A DNA stretch of 64,000 bases, taken from positions 2,970,677-3,034,676 of the forward strand of contig BCIO01000003.1 of assembly GCA_001599975.1 (NCBI GenBank), read 5' to 3'. This stretch comes from Cystobasidiopsis lactophilus (taxonomy: Eukaryota; Basidiomycota; Agaricostilbomycetes; Agaricostilbales; Chionosphaeraceae). Positions 1 to 10,800 of this stretch are shown here, piece by piece; within the stretch, counting starts at the first letter, position 1; each line of letters starts with the position of its first letter. A program made the translations under genes and the position numbers. A model generated the notes under the pieces. That model made no database searches. It had not been told where the DNA came from and saw nothing but the letters and a program-made list of their open reading frames with translations.

Positions 1-333
1 GGCCATGAGCGTCGTATGCTTTCTGCAGTATGCAGTAGTGCATGTTGGCTAGGGCGACGAGCAATCGGCCTGATTTTGGGATCACGGCTGTCAGTTCTAC
101 TTTACTTCTCATGTCTCCTCTTGCCGTCATTTTGGGGCTATCGCCAGAGGAGGGCGTTTCAGATTTCCCCGCGGAGTAGGATCACCAGAGGCTTTCGCTT
201 TCCCTTCGCTCCCTTCCATCATCTCTCGGCCGCCCGCTTTGTCCAAATAGCTTTATCTGTACTTGGAGCGGGTCTCCTCAGCCTGAACCGGCTTCCCTGG
301 CTCGAGCTGGTCTCTGTCTTTACCACCATTTTC
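1..333. other. Upstream region, no supported gene
   Basis: The frame of the following gene stays open through this stretch, but the tandem paralog at 1468 has no matching extension and there is no homology-like signal. I treat it as promoter and 5' leader of the gene starting at 334. Confidence 0.4.
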
Positions 334-1224
334 ATGTCGCTGAACCACCCGAATGGCTCCATCCGTGGTCAAGGGTCCCGCCGAGGCCCTGTGGGCTCAC
401 ACGCATCGCAGACTCTTCATAACAGTAGCACGAGTCAAAAAGTTGCCTCCAACCAGTATCCCGCCAGCAGCATGACTCTATCTCAACAAAGCCAAGAAAC
501 TTCTAAGCCACCAGTCCAGGAGCCTAGTCGACGCTTGAGCTTCTATTGCCTCCTCGCAGCTCTGTTTGCGACTACTGTAGCCTCTGGGTTTCTGGGTATC
601 TCCTGGACGCAGCGTAAGTTTCGTGTTCTGCTGACCTGGCCAGACTGATTGCGAATACTGTGTCCAGCTCTCAGTTCTCCTCTAGGCTACAATCACGGCC
701 CACATTGCCCAGCGCGACCAGTCCCTTTGAAGGTGGATTCCATTTGGTGCTTGTCTTACGACACGGTGATAGACAACACCCCGTGGGCGAACGTCGTTGA
801 TAAGCTCCATCTGACCGCTCTGGGAGTCCTGATTCTAGTGGCTGGATTGATGACTATTGCCGTCTTTCAAGAACACCGTCGCAAGTCTAAGGGCTCTTTC
901 AAAAGCTACGACGGCCACGTCTGTGTCTTTGTCTTCGTCACTGTGCCGCTGCTAGCGTCTGGCGGTTCCCTTCTGATCGTCGAAGTTCATGCCGTTCGAT
1001 TTTTGCTGGATTTCGATGTCGGCATGGGCGAACGGATGCTAATTGGAGCAGCGGTCGCCTCCATCATGGCCGTGGTCGCGGCGGTGATTGCTGCATGGGA
1101 AATGAAGCTCCTTCAGCGCGAGCTCGACCCGAACCGCGTTCCGAAAGACGACGACGAGGGGTGTTGCGTCGGATTCGTATGCGGGGGATGCGACGCGAGC
1201 GCTTGCGGGGCGGGATGCGCCTGA
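334..1224 (+). CDS. Four-pass membrane protein with Cys-rich tail, copy 1
   Basis: Function unknown. Exons 334-613 and 668-1224 (278 aa); the 54-nt intron is GTAAGT...CAG. A polar Ser/Gln-rich N-terminus (about 65 residues) is followed by four hydrophobic segments at roughly residues 68-90, 140-160, 178-200 and 217-236, so both ends should face the same side. The motif EHRRKSKGSFK after segment 2 is basic. The last 20 residues hold six cysteines spaced with Gly (GCC, CGGCD, CGAGC), which could bind metal or be lipidated. It is a tandem duplicate of the gene at 1468: the second exons are exactly the same length (557 nt) and the intron sits at the same codon phase. I chose ATG 334 because it matches the start style of the paralog. 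I do not recognise the family. Confidence 0.7.
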
Positions 1225-1467
1225 GTGCCAGAGAACAGCCTTCTACCAGGGCCTGGCTGACTCCTGAAATCCCTGAAGGGCTTGTGGGCGTCAAACTGTT
1301 TGCCCGTCTTTCCTTTGTTGCACTCCTCATCTAAGTCCGGACGACGGTGAGGGCGCAACTATCCCCTCTGCGGGTTCTTCTCTTCCGCCACCGAGATTCA
1401 GTACATACTTGACTAAAAAGAGCTGGCTCCCTTACCGAGCTGGCTCGGTTGCTCCTTTGGCCATTAA

Positions 1468-2515
1468 ATGACTTCGTTGCGTGTCGGTCTCGGCGGTCAA
1501 CCGTCCATTGCCAGCCACAATGTCAGCTTTGGCCCAGGACAACCGAATCATCAGACATCTACAAGAGACGCTAGTACTGGAGACCATAGCCTGTCGTTGC
1601 GCCCGGGAACCTCCTCTCAAAGAGGTGGCGACCATCAGTCCCAGTCCCAGACTCAGTCGCATTCGTTCTCGACTGGCCCCCCGGGCTTGAATTCTGTACC
1701 AGGCAGCCAGCAACAAGGCTCCCATGGGCCTCCTCCTTATCAATATGAAGCCAACACTATGTCGTTTCCCCGAAATGGTCAAAGTCTCGAAGGTTCCAAG
1801 CCGCCAGTCAAGGAGCCCAGTCGGACCTTGAGCTTTTGTTGCGTTGTTCTTGCTTTCATTCTGTCTATTGGAGGGGTAGGAGCGCTGCTGATAGCATGGA
1901 TACAACGTGCGTTTCCTCTGACCTTTGTCTCTGGCTCGCTGACAGATGCCTTATAAAGCTCTTGGTTTGGTGGCTGCACGCGGGCCCCGCTATCACTGCC
2001 CTTCAGGTTTAAAGACGTCATTGACCATCAGCACCATCGCCTGCGTCACCCGTCCCGGTGACTCTACGCTCAACGATCCTGGCGACGACGAGGGAACGGC
2101 GCTGAGCATCAAGTACCTTCACCTCGCTTCTGCTTTCGCCCTGACAGCTACCACTGTAATGCTAATGTTTGCCGTCTACATCGAACACCGCCGCAAGTCG
2201 AGAGGCACTTTCAAAGGTTACGAAACCCGGCTGGCGGCGTTAATTCTCGCTCTGCCGCTGCTTGCGATCGCTTTTTTCATGTTGGCAATCGAGCTTCACG
2301 CAGTTCGATTCGTGCTAGATGCGTACGACCTTGGCGAGACGATGCTTCTGGGCGCATTCGTGGCCTGCACCGGAAGTGGGATTGCTGCTGGCATAGCCCT
2401 TGGCCAGATCAAACACATCGAGCACAAGATCGACCCTCATTACCGAAGGAGCTCAGGTTGTGGCGGTGGAGGGAATTGTGATTGCACCGGGTGCGATTGC
2501 AGCGGCGGCTGTTGA
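1468..2515 (+). CDS. Four-pass membrane protein with Cys-rich tail, copy 2
   Basis: Exons 1468-1906 and 1959-2515 (331 aa), paralog of the preceding gene on the same strand, 243 nt downstream of its stop. The long N-terminal region is Ser/Gln/His rich and likely disordered; the shared block SKPPVxEPSRxLSF leads into the first hydrophobic segment in both copies. Segments 2-4, the basic EHRRKSRGTFK motif and the Cys/Gly tail (GCGGGGNCDCTGCDCSGGC) are all kept. The acceptor used is AAAG at 1958, which gives an intron of 52 nt and preserves alignment with copy 1. Function unknown; the conserved parts are the membrane core and the Cys tail, while the N-terminus diverges quickly. Confidence 0.7.
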
Positions 2516-2885
2516 AAGGCCCACTCCTATTTCGGAGGTCAGCCTGTTTCTGTCTTTAGTAACCTGTGCTCACGATAGTGCTCAGAGATGCAGGTCATCT
2601 TTCTACTTGGTCGATATCACGGTGTGGCGAATCTTGGGGCGGGTGGCAAACAGCGGGGTGGCAAAAATGCGACCTTCTTGTCGTCCCTTCACCTTCCTTT
2701 CATTACCATCATGCCATATGTACACGCTCTCTCATGAAGCTCATTGCAGCGGGAACCGACCGAGAGCTTATTTCACGAGGCTTGATTATGCAATGCAATG
2801 CACTCGCCACCTTTGCGCTCAACTTGCTTTGGGCCATTGCAGCCAAATCGACTCTTGAAACCGCTGCGACACTTCCCTCCCGCTC
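2516..2885. other. Intergenic region upstream of the Sec2-like gene
   Basis: No supported gene. It holds two exact copies of GGTGGCAAA at 2642-2650 and 2657-2665, about 220-245 nt before the next start codon. Confidence 0.5.
2642..2665 (+). promoter_or_regulatory. Paired GGTGGCAAA motif
   Basis: Two exact 9-mers with 15-nt spacing upstream of the Sec2-like gene. The word equals the core of the PACE element bound by Rpn4 in yeasts. It also occurs near other genes in this window (reverse complement 107 nt before Dicer). A regulatory role is inference. Confidence 0.3.
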
Positions 2886-5182
2886 ATGAGTGACAGCGAG
2901 GAGGCAGGCCAGAGCAATGGCTCGCCCAGCAGCAGCGAGCTGGAGCAGCTGCGCCTGCAAATCGCCGACCTGTCCTCGCAAGTGACCTCGCTGAACGGCA
3001 AGCTGGTGCGCTCGTATGACCGCATTGGGGACCTGGAGGAGGAGGTGGACCGCGTGGCCGGGTCGAAGAACCACCTGGCAGCGCGGGTCAAGACGCTGGA
3101 CGAGGAGCGCAAGCAGTGGGAGGAGCGAGTCGAGGGTGGCTTGCTGGTCGAGAAGGTGTGTGTCTGCGTGCTTGTGCCTGTGGATTGGCAGCGTGTTGAC
3201 AGTGTGCGTGTGTCAAGGCCCACGTCCAAGGCGAGCTCAAGAGCATGATGGACCGGGTCATCGCAGAGACGGCGTCGCGCGGCAAGGCGGAGGAGGACAA
3301 GAAGGCGTTCGAGGCCGAGCTCGACGAGCTGTCCGCTTCCCTCTTCAACGAGGCCAACCGAATGGTCGCTGTTGAGCGCGCCGCTAAGCTCGAGGCCGAG
3401 GCCAAGAGCAGCAGCCTGGAGGAGCGCCTTAAGGACACGGAAAACATCATCCACTCCCAGTCCAAGCAGATGGGCCAGCTCGGCTCCAAGCTCGAGCAGC
3501 TCGAGCAGGAGCGAGACGAGATCAAGGTCAAGCTCGTCTCCATCGAAGCAGACCCGGCCGGCGCCAAGCTTGCCTCGAGGTTCCAAGAGCTGCCCACCCC
3601 TTCGTCCCCGACGTTTGGCCAGCAGATGGCATTCAGCTTGGCTCACCCGCTCCCGCCCTTACTACAAGACATCTTGCCCTATCACGAATTCGTTTTGTTC
3701 ATCCGCCACCTCGCCCGATCCCGCGCCAATGCCTTCAAGCAGGCCGCCGCATTGTTGTCTGGCGAGACGTCCTCCCCCGTCATCTCCAGCACCTCTCTAA
3801 CCGCACCCGCAATGTCATCCGCCTCCTCCACCACACAGCAAGACGCTCTGAACGCCATCCTCAGCTTGACCGGCTACCTCGGCCAGCCCTTCATCAAGCG
3901 GTGCATTGAGGAGGACACTGATCCCACCATCCGCTTGGACCTGGCGCCGGGGCTGAACTGGCTGACCAGGAGAGGCGTCAACAACGCCATCATCGACGGC
4001 TTCCTCGTCATCGAGCCCTTGTTTGGCAACAACCCGCCCAACACGGCCTGCGCGCTGTGCGGGTCCGCCATCGAGTCCGCGGTGGCCGCCGCCCCTGGCT
4101 CGCAAGCGTCCCAGGTCTCGTCTGGGGAAGGCAAGCCGGCGACGGGCGCGGTGCGCAAGCTGATTGACAAGTCGGGCAACTGGGCGTCCTACATCCGGCC
4201 CACCACCTCGCCAGCCCGGTCCAACTCGTCCTCTGGCGTCGCCTCCTCCCCGCTCTCCCCTAACCAGTCGTCTGGCACTGTCACCGGCGGCGGCAACCAG
4301 GCCACGGCCAACCTGTTCATCTTCAAAACGGACAACCCGAACCAGTCCAACACCCGCCACTCGCTCTGCCACCCCTACTGCCTCGCGCGACTCCGCGCCG
4401 TGTGCGAGTTTTGGACCTTCATCCGCCAGCTCACCCGGTCCGTCATCATCGACGAGATCAACAAGAAGCCTTTTAGTGCACCCTCGCCGGTGGTTGTCCC
4501 ACCGTCCCCAGTGGCGACGCCGACCGCGCCAGCCTCGGCCTCGTTCCCGACGCCGTCGCCGACACTAGAAAGGAAGCCCTCCAACCTAGGCGAGCCCATC
4601 CGGCTGGAGAGCAGCGCCGCCTCGTCCTCCACCGACAGCCTGGCCACCGCTCCCACCGCGAACCACTCGACCGAGTCGCTGGCCGAATCGGGCTCGTCGG
4701 CCGCCGCCAAAGAAGAAGAGTCTTCAAAAGAAGATGACGACCCCAACGTTACGCCCAAAGCGCAGACGGGGGCGTCAGAGATCAAGCCGCCTCTGCCCAA
4801 GCGGTCGGGAGCTCGGCCTGGCGTGTCCAGGAACTCGTCCCCCCACGGCTCGCCCAACCTGGCCGCCTCGCCGCTGTTGCAAGCGCGGCGGACGCCCATC
4901 ATCTCCTCCTCGTCCATGTTCGCCTCCAACTCGACCTCGGGCTCCTCCCCCTTCGCGGCCGGCTCCTCCATGCCGCCCATGCCGCCTCCCAAACACCATC
5001 CCTTGGCCGGCTCGCCGATCCCGCCTTCGCTGTCGAGGCAGTCGAGCTACTCCCAGATGGCGCCGCTGCCGAAGAACTGGGAGGAGAAGACGTGGGCGGA
5101 GATTGTGAGGCTGAAGGAGCAGTTGTTTTGGGCGCGCATGGGCACCGACTGGAACGGCTCGTCCTCAGCACAAGCAGCGTAG
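2886..5182 (+). CDS. SEC2: Sec2-type Rab GTPase exchange factor
   Basis: Exons 2886-3155 and 3218-5182, 744 aa. Residues about 15-200 form a long coiled coil; the segment ELDELSASLFNEANRMVA is the signature of the Sec2/Rabin exchange domain that activates Sec4/Rab8 on secretory vesicles. Residues about 220-480 form a second conserved region typical of fungal Sec2 proteins, with two Cys pairs (CALCG near residue 370 and CHPYC near 480) that may bind zinc. The remaining 250 residues are Ser/Pro rich and likely disordered, ending with a short conserved block around PLPKNWEEKTWAEIVRLKEQ. The 62-nt intron lies between codons inside the coiled coil. Known of the family: recruits and activates the exocytic Rab for polarised secretion. 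Assignment is secure from the exchange motif. Confidence 0.88.
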
Positions 5183-5358
5183 TTTCTGTTTCATCGTTCT
5201 TATAATTGTATTGACTTTTGACATTAAGGCAAACCCATCATCCTTGGAGAAACCTGTTGCCTGTTTGAGAGGAGCTTGTTTACTTTTTGTCATGCGTCGA
5301 CCGTGGCCCTTCAGCATCTTCGTTTAGTGCCCGATTGCCAGCTCAGTGGCTCAACAGG

Positions 5359-7632
5359 ATGAATGAGCAAGAGATGCAGCCTGTTGCGCAAGTGTGGAAG
5401 CCCGGCCAGCCCATCCTGTTTGGCCTCAGCAGCAAGCCACAAGAAGCCGCCCTTTCCAGCCCGAGCCCCAAGCGAGCCAGGTTCGTCCCTTGATCCTTCA
5501 GCAGACTAAGTGATGCTGTATCTGATCGATCGAACAGATCGCCGAGGAAAGGCCATGGCCTGGCAGAGCGCTACTCCACCTTAGCTGAACGAGGTTCGCC
5601 CCCGCCCGCTGTTGACGAGGAGGACAGCAGCCCTCGCAAGCGGCCGCCCAAGAAGCAGCGGTCGTCGTCTTTGAGAGCGACCATCGACCCGAACGAGCTG
5701 CACATCATCGAGTTGGACTCGAGCTTGGAACTCGCCGAGCCTGAGGAAGTCGATTCCTCCATCGAGATCCTCCCGCCTCGTCCCAAGGCGGCTCCAAAAC
5801 CAGCTGTCGTTGCTTCTCCGCCACCGATCACGGTGTATGGCCCGTTGGCGGCGGAGCACAACTTGCCCAAGCCTCTACCACCTCGAAAGCCTTTTCAGCG
5901 GACTGGCACGCTCGAAGACTGGCTCTGCCCGCCTGCTGCTGCAACAGCGACGATCCCAGAGGAAGAAGATGATTCTCAAATGTCCACCGTGCCTTCCACC
6001 TTGTTCGAGGAATCGCAAGCCTCGACCGCGCCCACCACTTTGACCGACCTCTCCATCCTCCCACCACCTCAAGCTTCCACCTCCAAACCCCCCGCCACGC
6101 TAAAGAAGACCAACTCCTCCATCGACTGGGACAACAGCACGTTCAAAGAGCGGAAAGAAGAGGTCGTCGCCCGCTATCGTCGCCTACCTCGCTTTCACTG
6201 GAAGCGCTCGCCTATGGGCCTGGCTCCGCCTACTAGGAGAGTGTGCACCTCTTGCCCTAAAGAGCTCGGGAGGCTGCTGGAAGAGATCAAAGGGGAGCCG
6301 TTCGGACACCAAACTGCCATCGACCTAGAATGGCGCTTCACCAAGGGCAGGTATGCGAAGCAGTACCGCACGGGCACAGTGCAGATCTCCACCAGGCAGA
6401 CCGTCATCATTTTTCAGGTGTCCCAGAAACCGGCCGATTGTGAGTTTTTCCCCTCTTTGCTTCGGGGGTTGAAGTGAGCTCATCCAGTTCTTGGGCCAGA
6501 CTTGCCCAAGTGTTTGGTGGACTACCTAGCCGACCCTGGGATCCTCAAAATTGGTGTCAGTGTCAAAGGCGACGCTTTGAAGCTGTGAGTTGTACCAGCG
6601 CGTTAGTTGGGTCAATTGAACTCACCGGTTATGACTTACAGACACCGGGACTTCGCCGGCTTACCACCCATCTGTGGTCTATTCGAGCTTTCATACCTGG
6701 CCAAAGCAGTGGACGCCTCGCGCTGGGCGCACCGGCAGAGCTTGATCGCGCTGCTCGAGCTGGCTGGCAACTACCTCGAGGTCTACCTGGAGAAGGGCGA
6801 GGCGAGGTGCTCGGCGTGGGACAAGAAGGAGCTTTCGGAAGAGCAGCTCGATTGTGCGCCTTTCATGCTTTCCCTCCATCTGATTCTAGATACAGATGTC
6901 GAAAGTGCACAGATGCGGCGGGCGATGTGGTCGTCGCTTTGCACATCTTCAATCGCATTTACAATGTGCGTGAAGGTCTACTCTATGCAGATGCTGGTAT
7001 AGGTCATTGAGTTCGTGGAACGCACAGCTGGCGGCAGAAGAGAACCTACCAGCGCCACCACCATCCGACCTCACCTTTTCAATACCGGAAGGAGCGCAGA
7101 CGTCGCCGAAGAAAGCAAAGTCGACAACGTCCACAAACTCCATCACTTCTAACAAGACCACCAAGTCGGCTTTGGCGCCTTCATCGACCAATAATGCGCC
7201 GCTGCCACCGCCACCGCCATCTGTGGCCGCTTCGACTTCAGCGGGACCTAAAGTCCAAAGTGAGCTCGAAAGAGTGTCTTTGAGTGGTTTTTGTCTGACG
7301 AGGAGCAGAGGGAGACCGGCAGCGGCAGGCTTTCGAGCTGGCTTTCCTCACCAAGAGCAAGATGCTCGACCTGCCGCTGGTTGCCACCGAAATGGGGATC
7401 AAAGAATCCTCTGTTCTTTATGCACGTATTTCATTTCGTTCTTCTCTACGCCGCTAATTGTCTTCCACAGTACTTATGCGAGTATGTGAAGAAGGAGAAG
7501 GGCGAGGCTCTGGACAACATCTCCATTCGCAAGGGGATGGAGTTCAAGAAGGCCATCAAAGCCAACGACGCGGTGCACAAGGCTCATGGCAAGGCGGTAT
7601 TTGCTTTGCTGCAGGAGTATCTCGAGCAGTGA
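5359..7632 (+). CDS. WRN/RNase D-type 3'-5' exonuclease (DEDDy)
   Basis: Eight exons: 5359-5480, 5538-6439, 6488-6584, 6642-6853, 6913-6965, 7028-7259, 7309-7421, 7471-7632 (630 aa). The first 250 residues are Ser/Pro/Glu rich. The exonuclease domain follows: Exo I AIDLEW, Exo II ILKIGVSVKGDALKL, and Exo III LDYAAGDVVVALHIFNRI, whose Tyr codon is completed across the 6854-6912 intron. All four acidic residues plus the Tyr of the DEDDy class are present. A disordered linker and a helical C-terminal domain (residues about 495-630) follow. The penultimate intron fits best with a GC donor at 7422; a GT donor at 7413 is possible. Nearest relatives act in DNA repair or, as in plant WEX and nematode MUT-7, in RNA silencing. 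It lies head-to-tail with Dicer, 256 nt upstream. Confidence 0.82.
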
Positions 7633-7773
7633 GGCCTGGGATTGATCTCCCCGTTCTCGCTCTCCGGCGGCTCTCTTGTACTTTTGCTCGCCCTATTGGC
7701 ATTTGTGTACCATCGACTTGACCTAATTCGTACAAGCGAAAGCTTTGAAGCGCCCCATTCAGCGGCAGTGGAC

Positions 7774-7782
7774 TTTGCCACC
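7774..7782 (-). promoter_or_regulatory. GGTGGCAAA motif upstream of Dicer
   Basis: Exact reverse complement TTTGCCACC, 107 nt before the Dicer start codon, in the short exonuclease-Dicer intergenic region. Same word as the pair before the Sec2-like gene. Regulatory role is inference. Confidence 0.25.
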
Positions 7783-7888
7783 AAGCGGCCATTATCGATT
7801 CCCACATCGATGCATGGACGTAAGGGCGCCAGATGGTCCAAGCTTGCGCAACTTGGATCGCCTCCAGGTTGTGCTCTTCCAACGAACC

Positions 7889-10800
7889 ATGGCTGCTCGA
7901 GAAGGGTGAGGCGGCGCCTTTCCAAGCCCTTCGTCCGGGCGCAGGGCTAACGTAACTGCATGCACGCTTCGCAGCGTCCAGCAGCAGCCGCGGGCTTACC
8001 AGGTTCGAAAATTTGCTGGTCTCTTGTTAACCTGAAGGCTAAGTTGGCGCCGCAGGAGGAGCTGCTGGCCATTGCGGCTAGCAGGAATACGATTGTCCGG
8101 CTCGACACAGGCCTTGGAAAGAGCTTGATCGCGGTGAGCTCCTTCCTTGACAGCTGTCACCTGTTTCAACACTCACCTGGATGCTGAAGATCATGCTGAT
8201 CAAACTGTACACGTCGTCTGCTAACGCGGACAACTCTGGCAAGGTGAGCCTTTGGTCCTGATTGAGCGCCGCCGCGAACGCTAACGTTCCGCCGCTTTGC
8301 CAGCTCATTGTTTTCATGGTGTCTGTTTTCTCCTACTATGTTCCCATTCCGACACTGATCCCACGCCTACAGCCCGACGGTCAGCTTGGTCAGCCAGCAG
8401 GCCGAGTACATCGCGTCCCAGCTGGCCATCGAAGTGCTTGCCTTGCGCGGTGACGACGGCGTAGACTTTTGGAAGTTCGAAGACTGGCAGAAGAAGCTGG
8501 CAGGCGTGGATGTGCTGGTGCTGACGCCCAAGGTGGGTCGATCGCACTCCCGCGAGTAGCAGCGTTGAACAGTGCTGCCAGATCTTCGAAAACATGCTCA
8601 ATCATGCGTACTGGAAGATGGAGAGAACCTCTCTCCTGATCTTTGACGAAGCCCACCACTGTCAAGGAAAGCATCCTTACAACATGATCATGGCGAAATA
8701 CCGAGAAATGAAGCTTCACACGCCCGCGGCCAGGCTTCCAAAAATCTTGGGGCTTACGGCTTCACCCATCAACAACGTTAAAGATCCAGAGAAAAGCATT
8801 CGAGCGTTGGAAGCTAACCTGGACTCGAAGATCTTTGAGGTGGCAAAGAACACCGACTCCGTTCGGTCCGCTATCTTCAAGCCGTCTCTTAAGACCGTGA
8901 CCTACGCCAAAGCGTCCTCTCAGACTCAATCCTCGCCCTTCGAGTTGTTGGTCACGACCAACGAGCAACTTCATTTCTTTTTGCGGCGCAAGACCCAAGC
9001 CAAAATGGACTCTATAAAAGCGGTTCGTGCTTGGTTTTCCCATTCAAGTGATTTGCCTCATGGCCTCCCAGGAGCTTGGAAGTCTCGGAAATGATCTGTT
9101 CGTGATCTCGACGCTTGAAGCTGCTGCGGAAAAGCGAGTTCCTTAGGACTGGCAACGCGGTCAGCACTAATTGCCTCGATACTCTAGGGCGCGAAAGCTG
9201 GAGGGCGTACATCGGATCTCCAAGGCGCAATACACGACGGTCAAAGAGATGACGGCCAGTTTGACGGAGCTCTCAGTCTACGAACAGCCCACTTTGGCGA
9301 ATGTGACACCCAAGGTCATGTGCCTGCTGGATCTTTTGGCGTCCTATGAAGATTCTCCGCACTTCGCCGCCCTTGTGTTTGCAAAAGAGAGGCATGTCTG
9401 CCAAGCCCTCTATCAGCTAATTGAGATGGACAAGCGACTCGGGTGGCTGCGGTCAGCGGTGCTCCTTGGTCATGGGTCCGGCCTCACAACTGGCTTGACG
9501 TCCCAGCAGCAGACCAAAGTCGTCAAGAGTCTCAAGCAAGGAGCCTTGAACCTTCTGGTGTGTTCTGAAGTCGCAGAGGAAGGCTTGGATTTCCCCGCCT
9601 GCCACTTGATCATCCGTTTCAACCTGCCTCAGACGTGAGTTCATCAGTCCCTTTCACTGTGAATATCTCTGAACCATGGCGCGCAGCTTGCTCTCGCATG
9701 TTCAGTCTCGAGGGCGTGCGCTTGCCCAGCGGAGCGAGATGATCTACCTGGCGGAGGCCGGATCAGATGAAGAGACTGCATTACAACGCTTCGTCAGAGA
9801 AGAAACCATCCAGAACTTGGTGATTTCTACGGACGACGACGACCGTTTGGCACCGGAGAAGGCAGGCCCAACTCCCACCTTCAAAGCGCCGACGGGGGCA
9901 GAGTTGGCGCCGACGGGGGCAGAGTTGACGTACGACAACGCTGTTGCTCGTACGTTGCTAGAGCTTGTTTGCATAGCATGAACCTCTTAAGCTCATCTAT
10001 CTTAGTATTGTCCGATTGGTGCTCGCTGCTCCGGGCCGACGACTACACGCCTCGACCGAAGCCCGTCTTCATCCCAGAAGAAACTGGCACTTCTTTCTGC
10101 TGCTCGGTCCTTCTTCCTTTAAATCATTACATCGACTCGTCAAAGTGCCTTTTCAGAGGAGAAGTCTGGCCATCAAAGAAACGCGCCAAGCAGTCCGCTG
10201 CTTTTGTTGCGGTCAAGCAGCTGTTCGACGCTGGGGCATTTGATTCTCGCTTTCTTCCGGTACGAGAGAAGCTGCTATCTGAAGACATGGATGCGAATGG
10301 CGACAAAGTTGATCGTCGATTGGTGCCCGAAGCCGTCCCCATCCGGCCGTGCAACCCTTTCGGCGATCTTGGCGGCAATCTCTTCTTGCACAAAATGACC
10401 ATCACGACTACCTCGAGCTCTTTCTCCGTTGGTCTCATCGCCGGCCAAGATGTCAGCATGGAAGACTTGAAAATTCTCCCCGACCTTCTCTTGCTCTCCA
10501 CATCCATCAATGTCTCCTTAATGGCTCGGCTCTCCTGGGATGAAGAGGAGCGAAGCGCAAAGTTGAAGCAACTCGCTTCGTTCAACAGCTTGGCATTCCA
10601 AATCGTCTGCAAGCGGAAGCAACAAGACCTCGAGCTTAAGAAGTGGACGTATCTTATTGCGCCTTTGAAGAGTGGGATCGCAACGGAAATTGATTGGAGC
10701 GTCGTTCAACGTCCTTACGAGGCGGCACACCCAAGCTCTCTGCAGGAGCACGACCTGCTGCTTGCGCCATTTGCCTCGCGTCTGGCTCCGACACGGCTCC

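Noticed and set aside
3815-4992. Long minus-strand open frames opposite the Sec2-like gene
   Set aside because: They mirror GC-rich, Ser/Pro-rich coding sequence on the plus strand and have no motif of their own.
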